DNA of 64,000 nt, from assembly GCF_006088715.1 (NCBI RefSeq), contig NZ_CP030771.1, positions 806,001 to 870,000 of the forward strand, written 5' to 3'. A program made the translations under genes and the position numbers. Numbering within the stretch: the first letter of the stretch is position 1; each line of letters starts with the position of its first letter. The DNA comes from Streptomyces sp. YIM 121038. Lineage in GTDB: Bacteria > Actinomycetota > Actinomycetes > Streptomycetales > Streptomycetaceae. The notes under the pieces are model-generated. The model saw nothing but the letters and a program-made list of their open reading frames with translations, searched no databases and was not told the origin of the DNA. Below, in pieces: positions 1 to 17,500 of this stretch.

Positions 1-5512
<5,512 letters not shown>

Positions 5513-5516
<4 letters not shown>

Positions 5517-8500
5517 TTCTCGTAACTCTCTTCGTCGAGGAGCGCGATGGCGTCGTCGAGGTGCAGGGCGCCGGCGCGCAGGCACTCGAGGACGTCCAGG
5601 ACGTCGGGCGCGGTGGGCCGTTGCTCCGGCCCGGCGGACGGCCGGTCCGGGTCCGGGGTCTCCGGGATCTCCGGGGCCTCGGGGGCCTCGGGGGTCTCCG
5701 GGATCTCCTGCGGCTCCGGAACGCCGGGGGCCTTGGGGCGCGTGGCGACCAGGCGCTTCAGGCCCGCGGGCCACCGGTCCGCCAGATGTCCGGCGAGTTC
5801 GGCGACGGTGCCGTACTCGAACAGGGCGCTGGGCACGAAGCCGGGCGCGACCGTCGCCGCCAGGTCCTTGCTGAGGCCGACGGCGCCGAGCGACGTCAGG
5901 CCGAGCTCGATCAGACCCGCGTGCGGGCCGATGTCCTGCGCGGGCCGTCCCACGCGGGCGGCGACGAGCTGACGCAGATAGCCGCGGGCCTTCTCCTCCA
6001 CCGGAGGCTCGGCCCGGTGGACGGAGACGGGCGGCTCCGCGCCGTCCGGAACGAAGCACCAGCGGACAGCGTCCGTCACCGGGGCCCCGGCGGCGGGTGC
6101 CGCCACGGTGGGGGCGGTCGTCGTGGCGGGCACCGTCGCCCTGGCGGGGACCGCCGTCGTGACCCAGTGGCGCCGCTTGGCGAACGGGTACGTGGGCAGG
6201 TGCACGCGTCGCGGTGCCGCCGCGCCGTGCGGGGCGGGCCAGGCGACGGCGTGACCGCCGAGCCAGAGCTCCGCGACCTTGCCCCACTTGCCCTGCGCCG
6301 CCCACCGGCCGACGAGCTCCGCGCGTACGTCGTCCTCGTCGAGGAGCCGGGACTCGGCGGTCGTCTCCGTCACGCGGCCGCGCCACACCTGGACCCCGGT
6401 GCCGTCGGTCCCGGTGCCGCCGGCCACGGCCTCCAGGCCCTCGCGGACCTCGTCCAGGTCGTGCGCGAGGATCACCGCCCGCTCGGCCAGGGCCACGCGC
6501 CCGGTCTGGAGGGTGTGGGCCAGGGCCGCGGGGGCGAGCGCGGCGCCCTCCTTGGTGTCCAGGAAGCGCAGCAGCTTCTCCGCGTAGGCGCGCAGCCGGT
6601 CGCCGTCGGTCGCCGACAGCGGGACGAGCACGGGGCCCGTCGCCGCGCCGCTCAGTGCCTGGTCGGGCACCGGCGGCGCCTCCTCGACGACGACGTGGGC
6701 GTTGGTGCCCGTGGCGCCGAACGCGCTCACTCCGGCGCGGCGCGGCGTGCCGGGACCGCCCGCGTCCACCGTCCACTCCTCCAGGTCCGTCTGGAGCCGG
6801 AAGGGCGAGTCGGCGAGGTCGAGGTACGGATTGGGCGCGGCGGCGCCGACCAGCGGCGTCAGGGTCCGGTGGTGCAGCTGGAGGACCGCCTTGGTCAGCC
6901 CGCTGATCCCGGCGGCCGCCTCGGCGTGACCGATGGCGGACTTGACCGAGCCCAGCGCGCAGAAGCCCTTGGCGTCGGTGTGCTTCTCGAACGCCCGCCG
7001 CAGCCCCTGGACTTCGATGAGGTCGCCGATCTCGGTGCCCGTGCCGTGGGCTTCGAGGTAGCCGATCGTCCCGGCGTCGACCCCGGCGCGCTCCAGGCAG
7101 GTCTCGATGAGCTCCGCCTGCGCGGCGACGGACGGCACCCGCATGCCGGGCGTCCGGCCGGAGTGGTTGACCGCGGTGCCCTTGATGACGGCGTACACGG
7201 CGTCGCCGTCGGCGAGCGCCCGCTCCAGCGGCTTCAGGAGCACCGCGCCGACGCCCTCCGCCGCCACGTAGCCGTCGCCGCCCGCGCCGAAGGAGCGGGC
7301 GGGCGCGTCGCCCGCCAGCAGGTCGAGGCCTCCGTACGTGCCGTACTTGGCGGGGTGCAGCGAGAGGTTCACCCCGCCCGCGAGGGCGGCGTCGCACTCG
7401 CCGCGCCGCAGGCTCTCCACCGCCAGGTGCACGGCGTTGAGCGACGAGGCGCACACGGAGTCGACCGCGAGGGACGGGCCGCGGAAGTCACAGACGTGCG
7501 AGACGCGGTTGGCGACGGCCGCGGCGTTCAGCGCCAGGGGCGGGCCCGCCGGGTCGCCGTCCGCCGCGTCGTGCTGCACCAGGACGTAGTCCTTGTGCAT
7601 GACCCCGGCGAAGACGCCGACGGTCCCCCGCCGTCCGCCGTCCTCGGCCCCGGAGAGGCCCGCGGGCGTGTATCCGGCGTCCTCGACGGCCTCCCAGCAC
7701 ACTTCGAGGAACAGCCGCTCCTGCGGGTCGAGCCGGGCCGCCTCGGCGTCGGATATCTGGAAGAACTCCGCGTCGAAGCAGTCGGGGTCGTCCAGGAAGC
7801 CGCCCAGGTGGGACACCGGCCGCCCCGAGGGGGTGCGCTCGCCGCCGAAGGTGTCGCGCGGCCAGCGGTCCTCGGGCACCTCGCCGACGCAGTCGCGCCC
7901 GGACTTGAGGTTCTCCCAGAACTCGGCGAGGCCGCGCGCCTTCGGGTACCGGCCGCCGATGCCGACGATCGCGATGTCCCGCGTCCCGCTGCGGTCGGGC
8001 AGGGCGGGGACCGGGGCCGGAGCCGGGGCCGGGGCGGCGGGGGCCTCGGGGGCGGCGGAAGGCTCTGCCGACTCCCCCGACTCCACGGCCTTCGCGGCCT
8101 CCACCGGCTCGGCCGGCTGGTGGTGGCGCGCCAGATGCCCGGCCAGTGCCGCCACCGTGGCGTGCTCGAACAGCAGCGTCGGCGCGAGCCGCGTGCCGAG
8201 CCGCTCCCCGAGCTCCGCCGCGACCCGCAGCAGCGTCGCGGAGTCCAGGCCCAACGCGTAGTAGCTCGCGCCCGCGTCGACCCGCTCCGCGGGCACGCCG
8301 AGCCGATCGGCGACGACCGACCGTACGAGGGCCTGCATGGCGTCGGCCGCCGGTGCGCCCACCGGCACGGCCGTGACCGAGGACTCGGCTGCCGCCACGG
8401 CCACCGGCGCCGCTTCCCGCGCGGGGGCGATGTGTCCCGCGTCGCGCACGGCCTTCGTGGTCAGGCCCGTCAGCTCGGCCAGCTTGCGCCCGTGGTCATC

Positions 8501-11500
8501 GAAGAACTCCATCCCGAAGGTGAGGAGTTCGTCCCCGCGCGTGATCGTGTCCCGCCGCACGCGCGTGTGGCAGGCGCGGCCCAGCGGGCCCGTGGCCCGG
8601 AACGAGGCGTAGTGCAGGGGCAGGAAGAGCCGCGGCTCGCCGCCCAGGGCGACGGCACTGGCCGCCACCGCGCTCCCGTCAATGAGAACGGGCTGGAACG
8701 AACGTTCTATCCAATCGTGCAACAGGAAGCCCTCGTCGACCGCCACGCTCACCCAGATGTCGTCGGGCGTGGTGCGCACGGAGCCGACGGCCTTCATCGC
8801 GCCCGAGTGCACGAGTTCCTGGGACCGGAAGCTCCGGTAGATCTCGCTGAGGTCGCGCGCGTCCTCGCCGGGGGCGTGCAGCGCGTCGAGGACGTCGGCG
8901 GGAACCTCCGTGGCGAAGGCGGTGGGGTGGTCCGTCAGGTGGACATCGGCCGTCACGTACGGGGCCGGGGCCCCGCCCTCGCCCCGTACGGCGTCGGTGA
9001 CGGTGATCCGCCAGGCGTCGGCGGCCGTGGCGCGGGCCTCGACGCGCAGGTCCACGGCGGCGCCCTCGTCCACGCCGAGCGGCCGGTAGATCGACAGGTC
9101 GCGCAGGACGAGCCGGGCGGGCGACGCGTCGGGCGTCAGCTCCGCGCAGCACCCGTAGAGGAGGTCGATCCAGGCGAGACCGGGCAGCAGCCGCCGTCCG
9201 TAGACGCGGTGTCCGTCGACGACGGCGTCGCGGGCGTCGACGCGCCGCGTCCACACCCGTGCCTCGGCGACGGGAGCGCCGGTGCGCACGTCCCGGCGGT
9301 CGAGTTCCGGGAGCGCCAGGGGGCGCCGTCGCTCCTCGCCGGGGCGCGGGGCCGCGGGGCGGCCCAGGACGACGTGCCCGTTCGTGCCGCCGTCGGCGAA
9401 GCTGCTGACCGCCGCGTACGCCAGGTCCACCGGCTCGGCGTGCCGGGGCAGGCGGAGCACGGCGGGGTCGATCGTGAAGTGCTCCATGGGCTGCTCGCCC
9501 GACAGGAACGGCACCGTCCGCTGATGGTGCACCATCAGCGCCACCTTGATGAACGCGGCGATGCCCTCGGCGCACAGCGGGTGCCCGATGTTGGGCTTCA
9601 TCGACCCGACGTGCAGCGGCGCGGCGCGGTCCACGCCGTATACCTCCTGGACGGCCTTGAGCTCCAGGAGGTCAGTCAGTTCGGAACCGGAGCCGTTGAC
9701 GTCGAGGTGGCCCACCTGGTGCGCGGGGCAGCCCGCCTGGCGCAGCGCTTCGCGCATCACCTGCTTCTGGGCGGTGAGGTTGGGCGTGGCGGGTCCGGCG
9801 GTGCGGCCGTCGTTGTTGACGGCGAGGCCCTCGACGACGGCGTACACGGTGTCGCCGTCGCGCTCGGCGGCGGCCAGCGGCTTGAGCAGGACGACACCCG
9901 CGCCCTCGCCGAGGACGACGCCGCCCGCGCGGCGGTCGAAGATGTGGAACGCGCCGTCCTCGCGCAGCAGTCCGCGGCGCCGGAACAGCTCGTGCGCCTC
10001 GGGGTCGGCGAGCAGGCTGACGCCCGCGACCAGGGCCAGGTCGACGGAGCCCGCGGCCAGCGCGTCGGTGGCGACCTTCATCGCCGTCAGCGCGGACGAG
10101 CAGGCGGTGTCCGTCACCATGGCGGGTCCGTGCCAGTCGAAGAACTGGGAGACGTTGGCCGCCAGGTAGTTCTGGCCCACCGTCATGATGGGGTTGCGGG
10201 CGCCGTCCACCAGCGTGCCGTCGGGGCGCTGTCCGCTGCGGGCGCCCACGTACACGCCGGTGCGCGAGCCCTCCAGGTCGGCCGCACGGTAACCGGCGTG
10301 GTGCACGGCCTTGAGGCTCTCCTCCAGGAGGACGAGCGCCTGCGGGTCCATCGCGCGGACGTCCTCGTCGTGCAGCATGAAGTGCCCGGCGTCGAAGCCG
10401 TACACGTCGTCGATGAGCCCGGCGCGGAAGCCGGTCGGCCGCCCCCAGCGCTCGGCGGGGACCTCGCGCACGGCGCGGCGGCCCTCGGACAGCAGCTCCC
10501 AGTAGGCGTCGAGACCGGGGGCGCCGGGCAGTCGGCAGGCCATGCCGACCACGGCGACCCGGCGGTCACCGGCACGATCCGTGTCCTCGTTCGAGGCGCG
10601 CGTCTCGGCAGGGGCGGGCACGGCCGCGGACGGCGTCGGCCCGGGCCGCACCGGCTCCGCGCCGAACCGCGCGGCGACCTCCGTCGGATAAGTGTCCAGC
10701 AGCCAGGTCACGAGCTCGCTCAGGGTCGGGTACTCCAGGAGGACCGACGGGTCGAGCGGCACGTCGAGGCGCTGCCGGATCCGCTGGAGGATCTGCGCGA
10801 GCAGGATCGAGTCGGCGCCGTAGTCGGCGTACGAGGTGTCCGTGTCCAACTGGCCGGACTTGAGCCCGAGTTCACCGCTGAAGGTGTCACTGAGGAAGGC
10901 GGTGAGCCGCGCCCCGAGGGACTCGCTCGCGGCGGAGTCCTCCTGGACCTCGACGGGACGGGTCCGGGGCGCCGGGGCGGCCGGGGCGGCGGGGCGCGCG
11001 TCCAGGAGGGCGGTCGCGTCGAAGCGGGCGGCGTCGACCCGGACCGGCATGACCACGGGGCCGCGCGGTGCGGTGAGGATCTCGTCGAGAAAGGCGAGGC
11101 CCTCCGCGTTGGTGATGCTGAGCAGGCCCGTGTCGGTGTACGCCTTGTTGGTGACCTCGCCGAAGCCGGTCTCCCGCCAGCTCGGCCACTGCACGCTGGT
11201 GACGGGCAGTTCGTGGGCGCGGGCGTGGGCGAAGTAGTCCATGAAGGCGTTGCCCATGGCGTAGTCGCTCTGCCCGGCGCCGAGGGTCGGCAGGGCGGCC
11301 GAGACCGAGGAGAAGAGGACGGCGAAGCGCAGGGCGCGCGGGTCGAGGGCCGCGAGCAGGTTCACGGTGCCGTCGATCTTGGGTGAGACGACCCGGGCGA
11401 CGTCGGCCACGGGCTTGCGGACGAATGCCGGGTTACTCGTGTCCACGAGCCCCGCCGCGTGCAGCAGGCCCGCGATCGGCCCGAGCGTCGACTCGACGGT

Positions 11501-14500
11501 GGCGACGGCCGCCGCGACCGCGTCCGCGTCGTCCAGCGGCAGCGCGAGCACCCGCACCTCGACGCCTTGTGCCTCCAGGGCGGCGACGGCGTCGGTCTTC
11601 GCCCGTACGGCGGGCGGGCAGGCCTGCGGGTCCGTCCACAGGTGGCGCGGCGGCAGGGCCTCACGGCCCGTCAGGACGAGCCGTCGTACGCCGTGGCGGG
11701 CGACGAAGTGCCGCGCGCACAGCAGCCCGATGCCCCGGGTGCCGCCGGTCACGAGCAGGACCTCGTCGGGGGCGAAGGCGGGCGGGGTGCGCCGGGACCC
11801 CGCGGGTGCCGGGGACGCGGCGAGCACGGGCGCGAGCCGGGCGCCGTCGCGGTGGCAGACCTCCGGCGCGCGCCCCTCGTCGAGGAGCTCGCGGTGGACG
11901 ACGGCCGCGAGGGCGGCGAGGTCGCGCACGGCGGGGTCGAGGTCCACGTGGCGGGACGTGAGGCTCCGGTACTCGCTCTGGAGCAGCCGGTAGAGCGCGG
12001 CACGGGCGGCCCCCGCCAGCGGCACGCGACGGGACTCACCGCGCTCGGCCGCGTCGGCGCTCTCCAGACCCTGGGTCACGAACAGCAGCCGGATGTCCCG
12101 CGACGCCTTCGCGTCGAGCACGCGGCGCAGCAGCGCGAGCGCGCGCCCGGAGGGGCTGTCCTCCGCGATCCGGTCGATGCCCCCGGCCGGGGCGGTGTCG
12201 TCGCCGGTCCCGGTCAGGTCGATCAGGGCGGCGCACGCGGCGGCACGCCGGTCGACGAGGCTGTGCGCGCCGGGGTCCGTGGCGTCCACCAGCACGGCGC
12301 CGTCGAGCAGTTCGGCGATCCGCTCGGCGAGCCGCCGGGTGGCGGGGCCGTACAGGACGAGGGCGCCGGACGGCCCGGAGGAACCGGGCGCGGACGGGGC
12401 CGGGCGCCACTGCTTGGTGAGGAAGAGCTCCGCGGTGGACGCCGAGCCGGAGGAGGCGGCGGCGGACGCGGGGGCGGCGGGCGTCTCCCCGGCAGCCGCG
12501 GGAGAGACGGGCGCGGCCTCCGGGACCCAGTGCCGGTCGCGGGCGAACGGGTACGTGGGGGCGCTGATCCGCCGCGGCGCGACGGCCGCGGCGGCGTGCA
12601 GGGCCTGCCAGTCGGGCGCGGCGCCGCGCGCCCACAGCTCCAGGAGTTCGGCCGACTTGCCGCGCCGCGCCAGGGAGGCGACGGTCTCGGCGAGTTCCTC
12701 GGCGGGGACGATGGCCAGGGCCTTCCGGTCGCGCTTGGCGTTGCCGCGGCAGACTCCCTCGACGGCGGTGTCACCGGCCAGGTGGCGCTCCAGCTTCTCG
12801 GCGAGCGAGGCGAAGGAGTCGGCGACGACGCCGAGGCGCTCGTCCATGGCCTCGCGCCCGGTCTGGAGGGTGTACGCGAGGTCCGCGGGGGTCACGTCGG
12901 CGAGCCCGGCCGTGTCCTTCGCGAAGCGCAGCAGCCGCTCGGCGTAGGCGCGCAGCCGCTCGTCGTCCTTGGCCGAGAGCGGGAAGAGCTGCGGGCCGTG
13001 TGCGGCGGGGGCGGGGCGGCGGTCGGTGTGCTCGGCCACGATCAGATGCGCGTTCGCGCCCCCGGCGCCGAAGGAGGAGACACCGGCGATCCGCGGCTGC
13101 GGGCGCCCGTCGACGACGGGGCGCTCCCAGTCGCGCAGCTCCTGATTGACGACGAACGGCGTACGGGAGAAGTCGATGTGGGGGTTGAGCGTGGCGGAGT
13201 GCAGCGACGGGGCGATCTGGCCGTGCTGGAGCTGGAGCAGGACCTTGGTGAGCCCGGCGATGCCCGCGGCGCTCTCGCAGTGGCCGATGTTGGACTTCGC
13301 CGAGCCGAGGTGGCAGGGGGCCGCGGCGCCCGCGCCGTCCGGGGTCGCGGCGGTGAAGGCCTGGCTCAGGCCGGTGATCTCGATGGGGTCGCCGAGCTTG
13401 GTGCCGGTGCCGTGCGCCTCGACGTAGCTGATGGCCCGCGGGTCGACGCCGGACTCGCTCAACGCGTCCTGGATGGCGGCCTGTTGGGCACGCGGGTTGG
13501 GCACGGTGTAGCCGTTGGTGCGCCCGCCGTGGGACAGGCCGCTGCCCTTGATGACGCCGTAGACGTGGTCGCCGTCGCGCTCGGCGTCGCGCAGGGGCTT
13601 GAGCAGGACGACGCCGACGCCCTCGCCGGGTATGTAGCCGTCGCCGCCGACGCCGAAGCTCTCGCAGTGGCCCTGGCTGGAGATGAACTGGCCGGTGCTC
13701 AGGCCCAGGTACTTGTTCGGGTGCACGGTCACGTTGACGCCGCCCGCGAACGCGAGCCCGGTGCGGCCCCGGCGCAGATCGCGGCAGGCCAGCTCCACGG
13801 CGGTGAGCGAGCTGGAGCACATGGTGTCCACGGTCATGCTGGGGCCGTGCACGTTCAGGACGAAGGAGACGCGGTTCGCGACGCTGGCGTAGCTGCTGCC
13901 GAGGGCGTGGGGGTTGCCGCGGCCCGCGCCGCCGTCCGGGAACAGCAGTTGGTACTGCCCCCACATCACGCCCGCGTACACGCCGACCCGCCCGGCGGCG
14001 CCGTCGCCGGTGGCGCGGCCGAGGCGCTCGCGGGTGTAGCCCGCGTCCTCCATCGCCGTCCAGGCGTGTTCGAGGAACAGCCGCTCCTGCGGGTCCAGAT
14101 AGTCGGCCTCGTGGGGCGCGATGTTGAAGAACAGCGGGTCGAAGCGGTCCACCTCGCTGATGAAACCGCCCCACTTGCTGTAGTGGCGGCCGGGCACGGT
14201 GCGGTCCTGCTCGTAGTACTCCCGCCAGTCCCAGCGGTCCTCGGGGACCTCGACGACGCAGTCGCGTCCGGCGCGCAGGTTCTCCCAGAACTCGCGTACG
14301 TCCCGGGCTTCGGGATAGCGGCCCGACAGGCCGATGACGGCGATGTCCAGGGCGGAGTCCGCCACGGCGGGGGCGGCGTGGCGCGCCTCGGTCCCGGGGG
14401 CTTCCTGGGCGACCGCCGCGCGCGCCACGGCAGCGGGCTGCCGCTCCGGCTGCGCGGGGGCGTCCGCCCCGGGGGCGTCCGCGAACATCGCCTCCAGGAC

Positions 14501-17500
14501 GGTCCGGTGCGCGCCGGCGAAGTAGCCGCCGAGCTCGGCGAGCGTGTGGTACTCGAAGAGCAGCGTCTTGGGCAGCGAGCCGAACGTCTTCTCCAGGCCC
14601 GCCGTCAGCTCGGTCGCCAGGATCGAGTCCATGCCGTACGCGCCCAGGGGCTCGGCGTCGTCGAGCTCGTCCGGCGGCAGCTGGGTGAGGCGGCAGAGCT
14701 CCGCCTTGAGGAACTCCACCGTGCGGGCGCGCAGGGCCCGTTCGTCGGGCGCGGGGACGGGCTCGGAGGCAGGCGCGGTGGCGGGCGTGGAGCCAGCTGT
14801 GGAGGCAGGCTCGGGCCGCCCGGCGTCGGCGGCGGCCGGGGCGGCCTCGGGGGCGGGCGCCGCGTCCAGGAGGGCCCGCTCGCCCGCCGAGCGGTCTCCG
14901 GCCCAGACGACGACGTGGGGCTCGGCGCTGTCCAGGGCGCGGTGGAAGGCGTCGATCCCGGCGTCCGTGGCCATCGGCAGGAAGCCGCCGCGCAGCCGCA
15001 GGGCCCGGCGCGTGTCCTCGTCCGCGCCCATGCCTCCGCCGTGCCACAGCGGCCAGGCGACGGACAGGGTGCGGCCCTTGCGCTCGCCCGTGGTGACGCG
15101 GGCGCCGCGGTGGTGTGCGAACGCGTCGAGGAAGGCGTTGGCGACGGCGTAGTCGCCCTGGCCCACGTTGCCGGTCGTGCCCATGACGGACGAGAACAGC
15201 GCGAAGAAGTCCAGGTCGAGACCCTTGGTGGCCTCGTCGACGGCGCGGCACCCGGCGAGCTTGGGGGCGAGCACGCGGCGGAACTCCGCGTCGGTCTTGC
15301 GCTGGAGGAAGGCGTCGTGCAGGACTCCCGCGGCGTGCAGGACGCCGTGCAGCGCCTTGTGGCGCCGCGTCAGCTTGCGGACGAGGCGCTCGGTGGCGCG
15401 CCCGTCGGTGACGTCGAGGACGTGGTACTCGGGGCGGGCGCCCGCGGTGCGCAGCGCCGCGAGTTCCGCCTCGACCGCGGGGCCCAGCGGCGACCTGCCG
15501 GTCAGGCACAGGACGGCTCCGGGGGCGCGGCGGGCGATGTCCCTGGCGAAGATCCGGCCGAGGCCGCCCGCGCCGCCGGTGATGAGGTACACGCCGCCGG
15601 GCCGCCACGGCACGGGTGACGCCCCGGTCGCGGCCGTCTCGTCCAGGGGCTCCCAGGCGAGTACTTCGCGGGTGCCGTCGCCGCGGTGGATCCGCTGGTC
15701 GCCCGGGTGGCGGCGCTCCGCGTCCAGGGCCTCGGCGAGGTCTGCCGCCGTCGCGTCGGCGGGCACCGCGATGACCTGGCCGAGGAGGGCGGGGTTCTCC
15801 AGGCGGGCCGTGCGCAGGAGTCCGGACAGGGCCTGGTGGAGCGCCTGCTCGCCCTCGGCGTGGGTCAGGACCTGGAGGAGCACGGAGCCGGTCGGCCTGC
15901 CGATGAGCAGGCCCCGTACCGCACGGAGCAGTTCGACGGCGTGCTCGGCCACGGAGTCCGCCACCGGGCGGCCGGAGGCCTGCTCGGGCGGCTCAAGAAA
16001 CGTCACTTCTGGGGCCAGCGCGCGCAGTTCGCCGAGCCGGTCGTCGAAGCCGCAGGCGAGCACGAGCCGCGCCGTGTGCGTGGGGGCCTCGGGGCGGGCC
16101 TGGATGTCGGCCGCGCGCCACACCGGGCGGAACAGCGTCACGTCGTGCGTGGCCCCCGGCTCGGCGGCGGGCTCCGTCGTCTTGCGCATGGAGTAGCCGC
16201 GCAGCCGCGCGAAGATCCTTCCCTGGGGGTCACAGAGGTCGAGGTCCCAGCGCCGCACCTGGCGCGAGGTGGTGGGCACCGCGCGGACCCACGCGTACGC
16301 GGAGCGCGGCGTCGGCCCGTGGACGTCGATCCGGTCGAGGGCGAAGGGCAGCGCGAGGCCGCTCCGTTCGGCCGCGTGGGTGTCCGGCGCGAAGGCCGCC
16401 TGGAGCGCGCCGTCGAGCACGCTGGGGTGGAGTACGCAGGCGTCGAGGGTGTCCGCCACCTCGTCGGGCACGGTGAGCGCGGCGAGGATCTCGCCGTCGC
16501 CGAGGCGCAGTTCGCTGACCGCCCGGTGCGCGGCGCCGTAGTCGAGCCCCGTGGCGCGCAGGGTGGCGTAGAAGTCGTCGACGTCGAGCGTGGCCGCGCC
16601 GGTGCGCGTCTTCAGCGCGTCGAGGTCGAGGGGCTCGGGCGGGGCCGTCCGTATCCGCGAGGCCACTCCACGCGCGTGGGCGGCGTCGGCGGCGCGGATC
16701 TCGAAGGCGACGGGGCCGGGCCCCGGGGCCGGGGCGTCCACGGCGGCCGGGCCCTCCCCGGGAGCCGGGCGGTGCGCACCCGCGGTCACCACCGTGCGGA
16801 CCGTCCGCGTCCCTTCGCGTACGACGACGGGGCGCGACCACACCACGTTCTCCAGGCGGAGCACCTCGACCGCGCCGGCCGGGCCGGAGTCCGTGCTGTC
16901 GGCGGCGGGCAGCGTGCGGCTCGCGGCCTCGCGCGCCATCTCCAGGGAGGCGACGCCGGGCAGCACGGGATCGCCCGCCACCCGGTGGTCGCGCAGGAAG
17001 AGGTCCTCGGCGGAGAAGGCGGACGCGAAGGAGGCGAGGGCGTCGGTGTCCTGGATCGCGCGCTGGAGCAAGGGGTGCCGCGGGGCGGCGGACGGGTCCG
17101 TGGCGGGCGCCGCCGGGGCCGCGGGGCGGTCCGCGGCGCCGCGCGGCCGGGCGTCGGCGGGCTCGTCGGCGAGCCAGTAGTGGTCGCGGTCGAAGGCGTG
17201 CGTGGGCAGCGGAACGCGGCGCGGCCGGGCCCCGCCCGCGTGGCACGCCTCCCAGTCGACGCGGGCGCCGCGCACCCACGCGGCCAGGACGTCCTCGGCC
17301 GCCGCGCCGGGGGCGGCGGACGCGGCGTCCCGCTCGGCGCGTCCGCGCAGCACGGCGGGTGCCGCGCCGGCGCCCGCCACGAAGTCTTCGAGGAGCGCGC
17401 CGAGGGAGGCGACGCTCGTCACCGCGAGGCCGAGGCGCTCGGGCAGCTCCGCGCGGCCCACCTGCGTGGTGTACGCGATGTCCCGCAAGGCGGTGTCGGC

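Noticed and set aside
5561..15619. Very long plus-strand open frames opposite the PKS
   Set aside because: Their translations are Gly/Ala/Arg/Val low-complexity without any domain, while the minus strand encodes continuous KS, KR, DH and ACP motifs. They are shadow frames of high-GC DNA.
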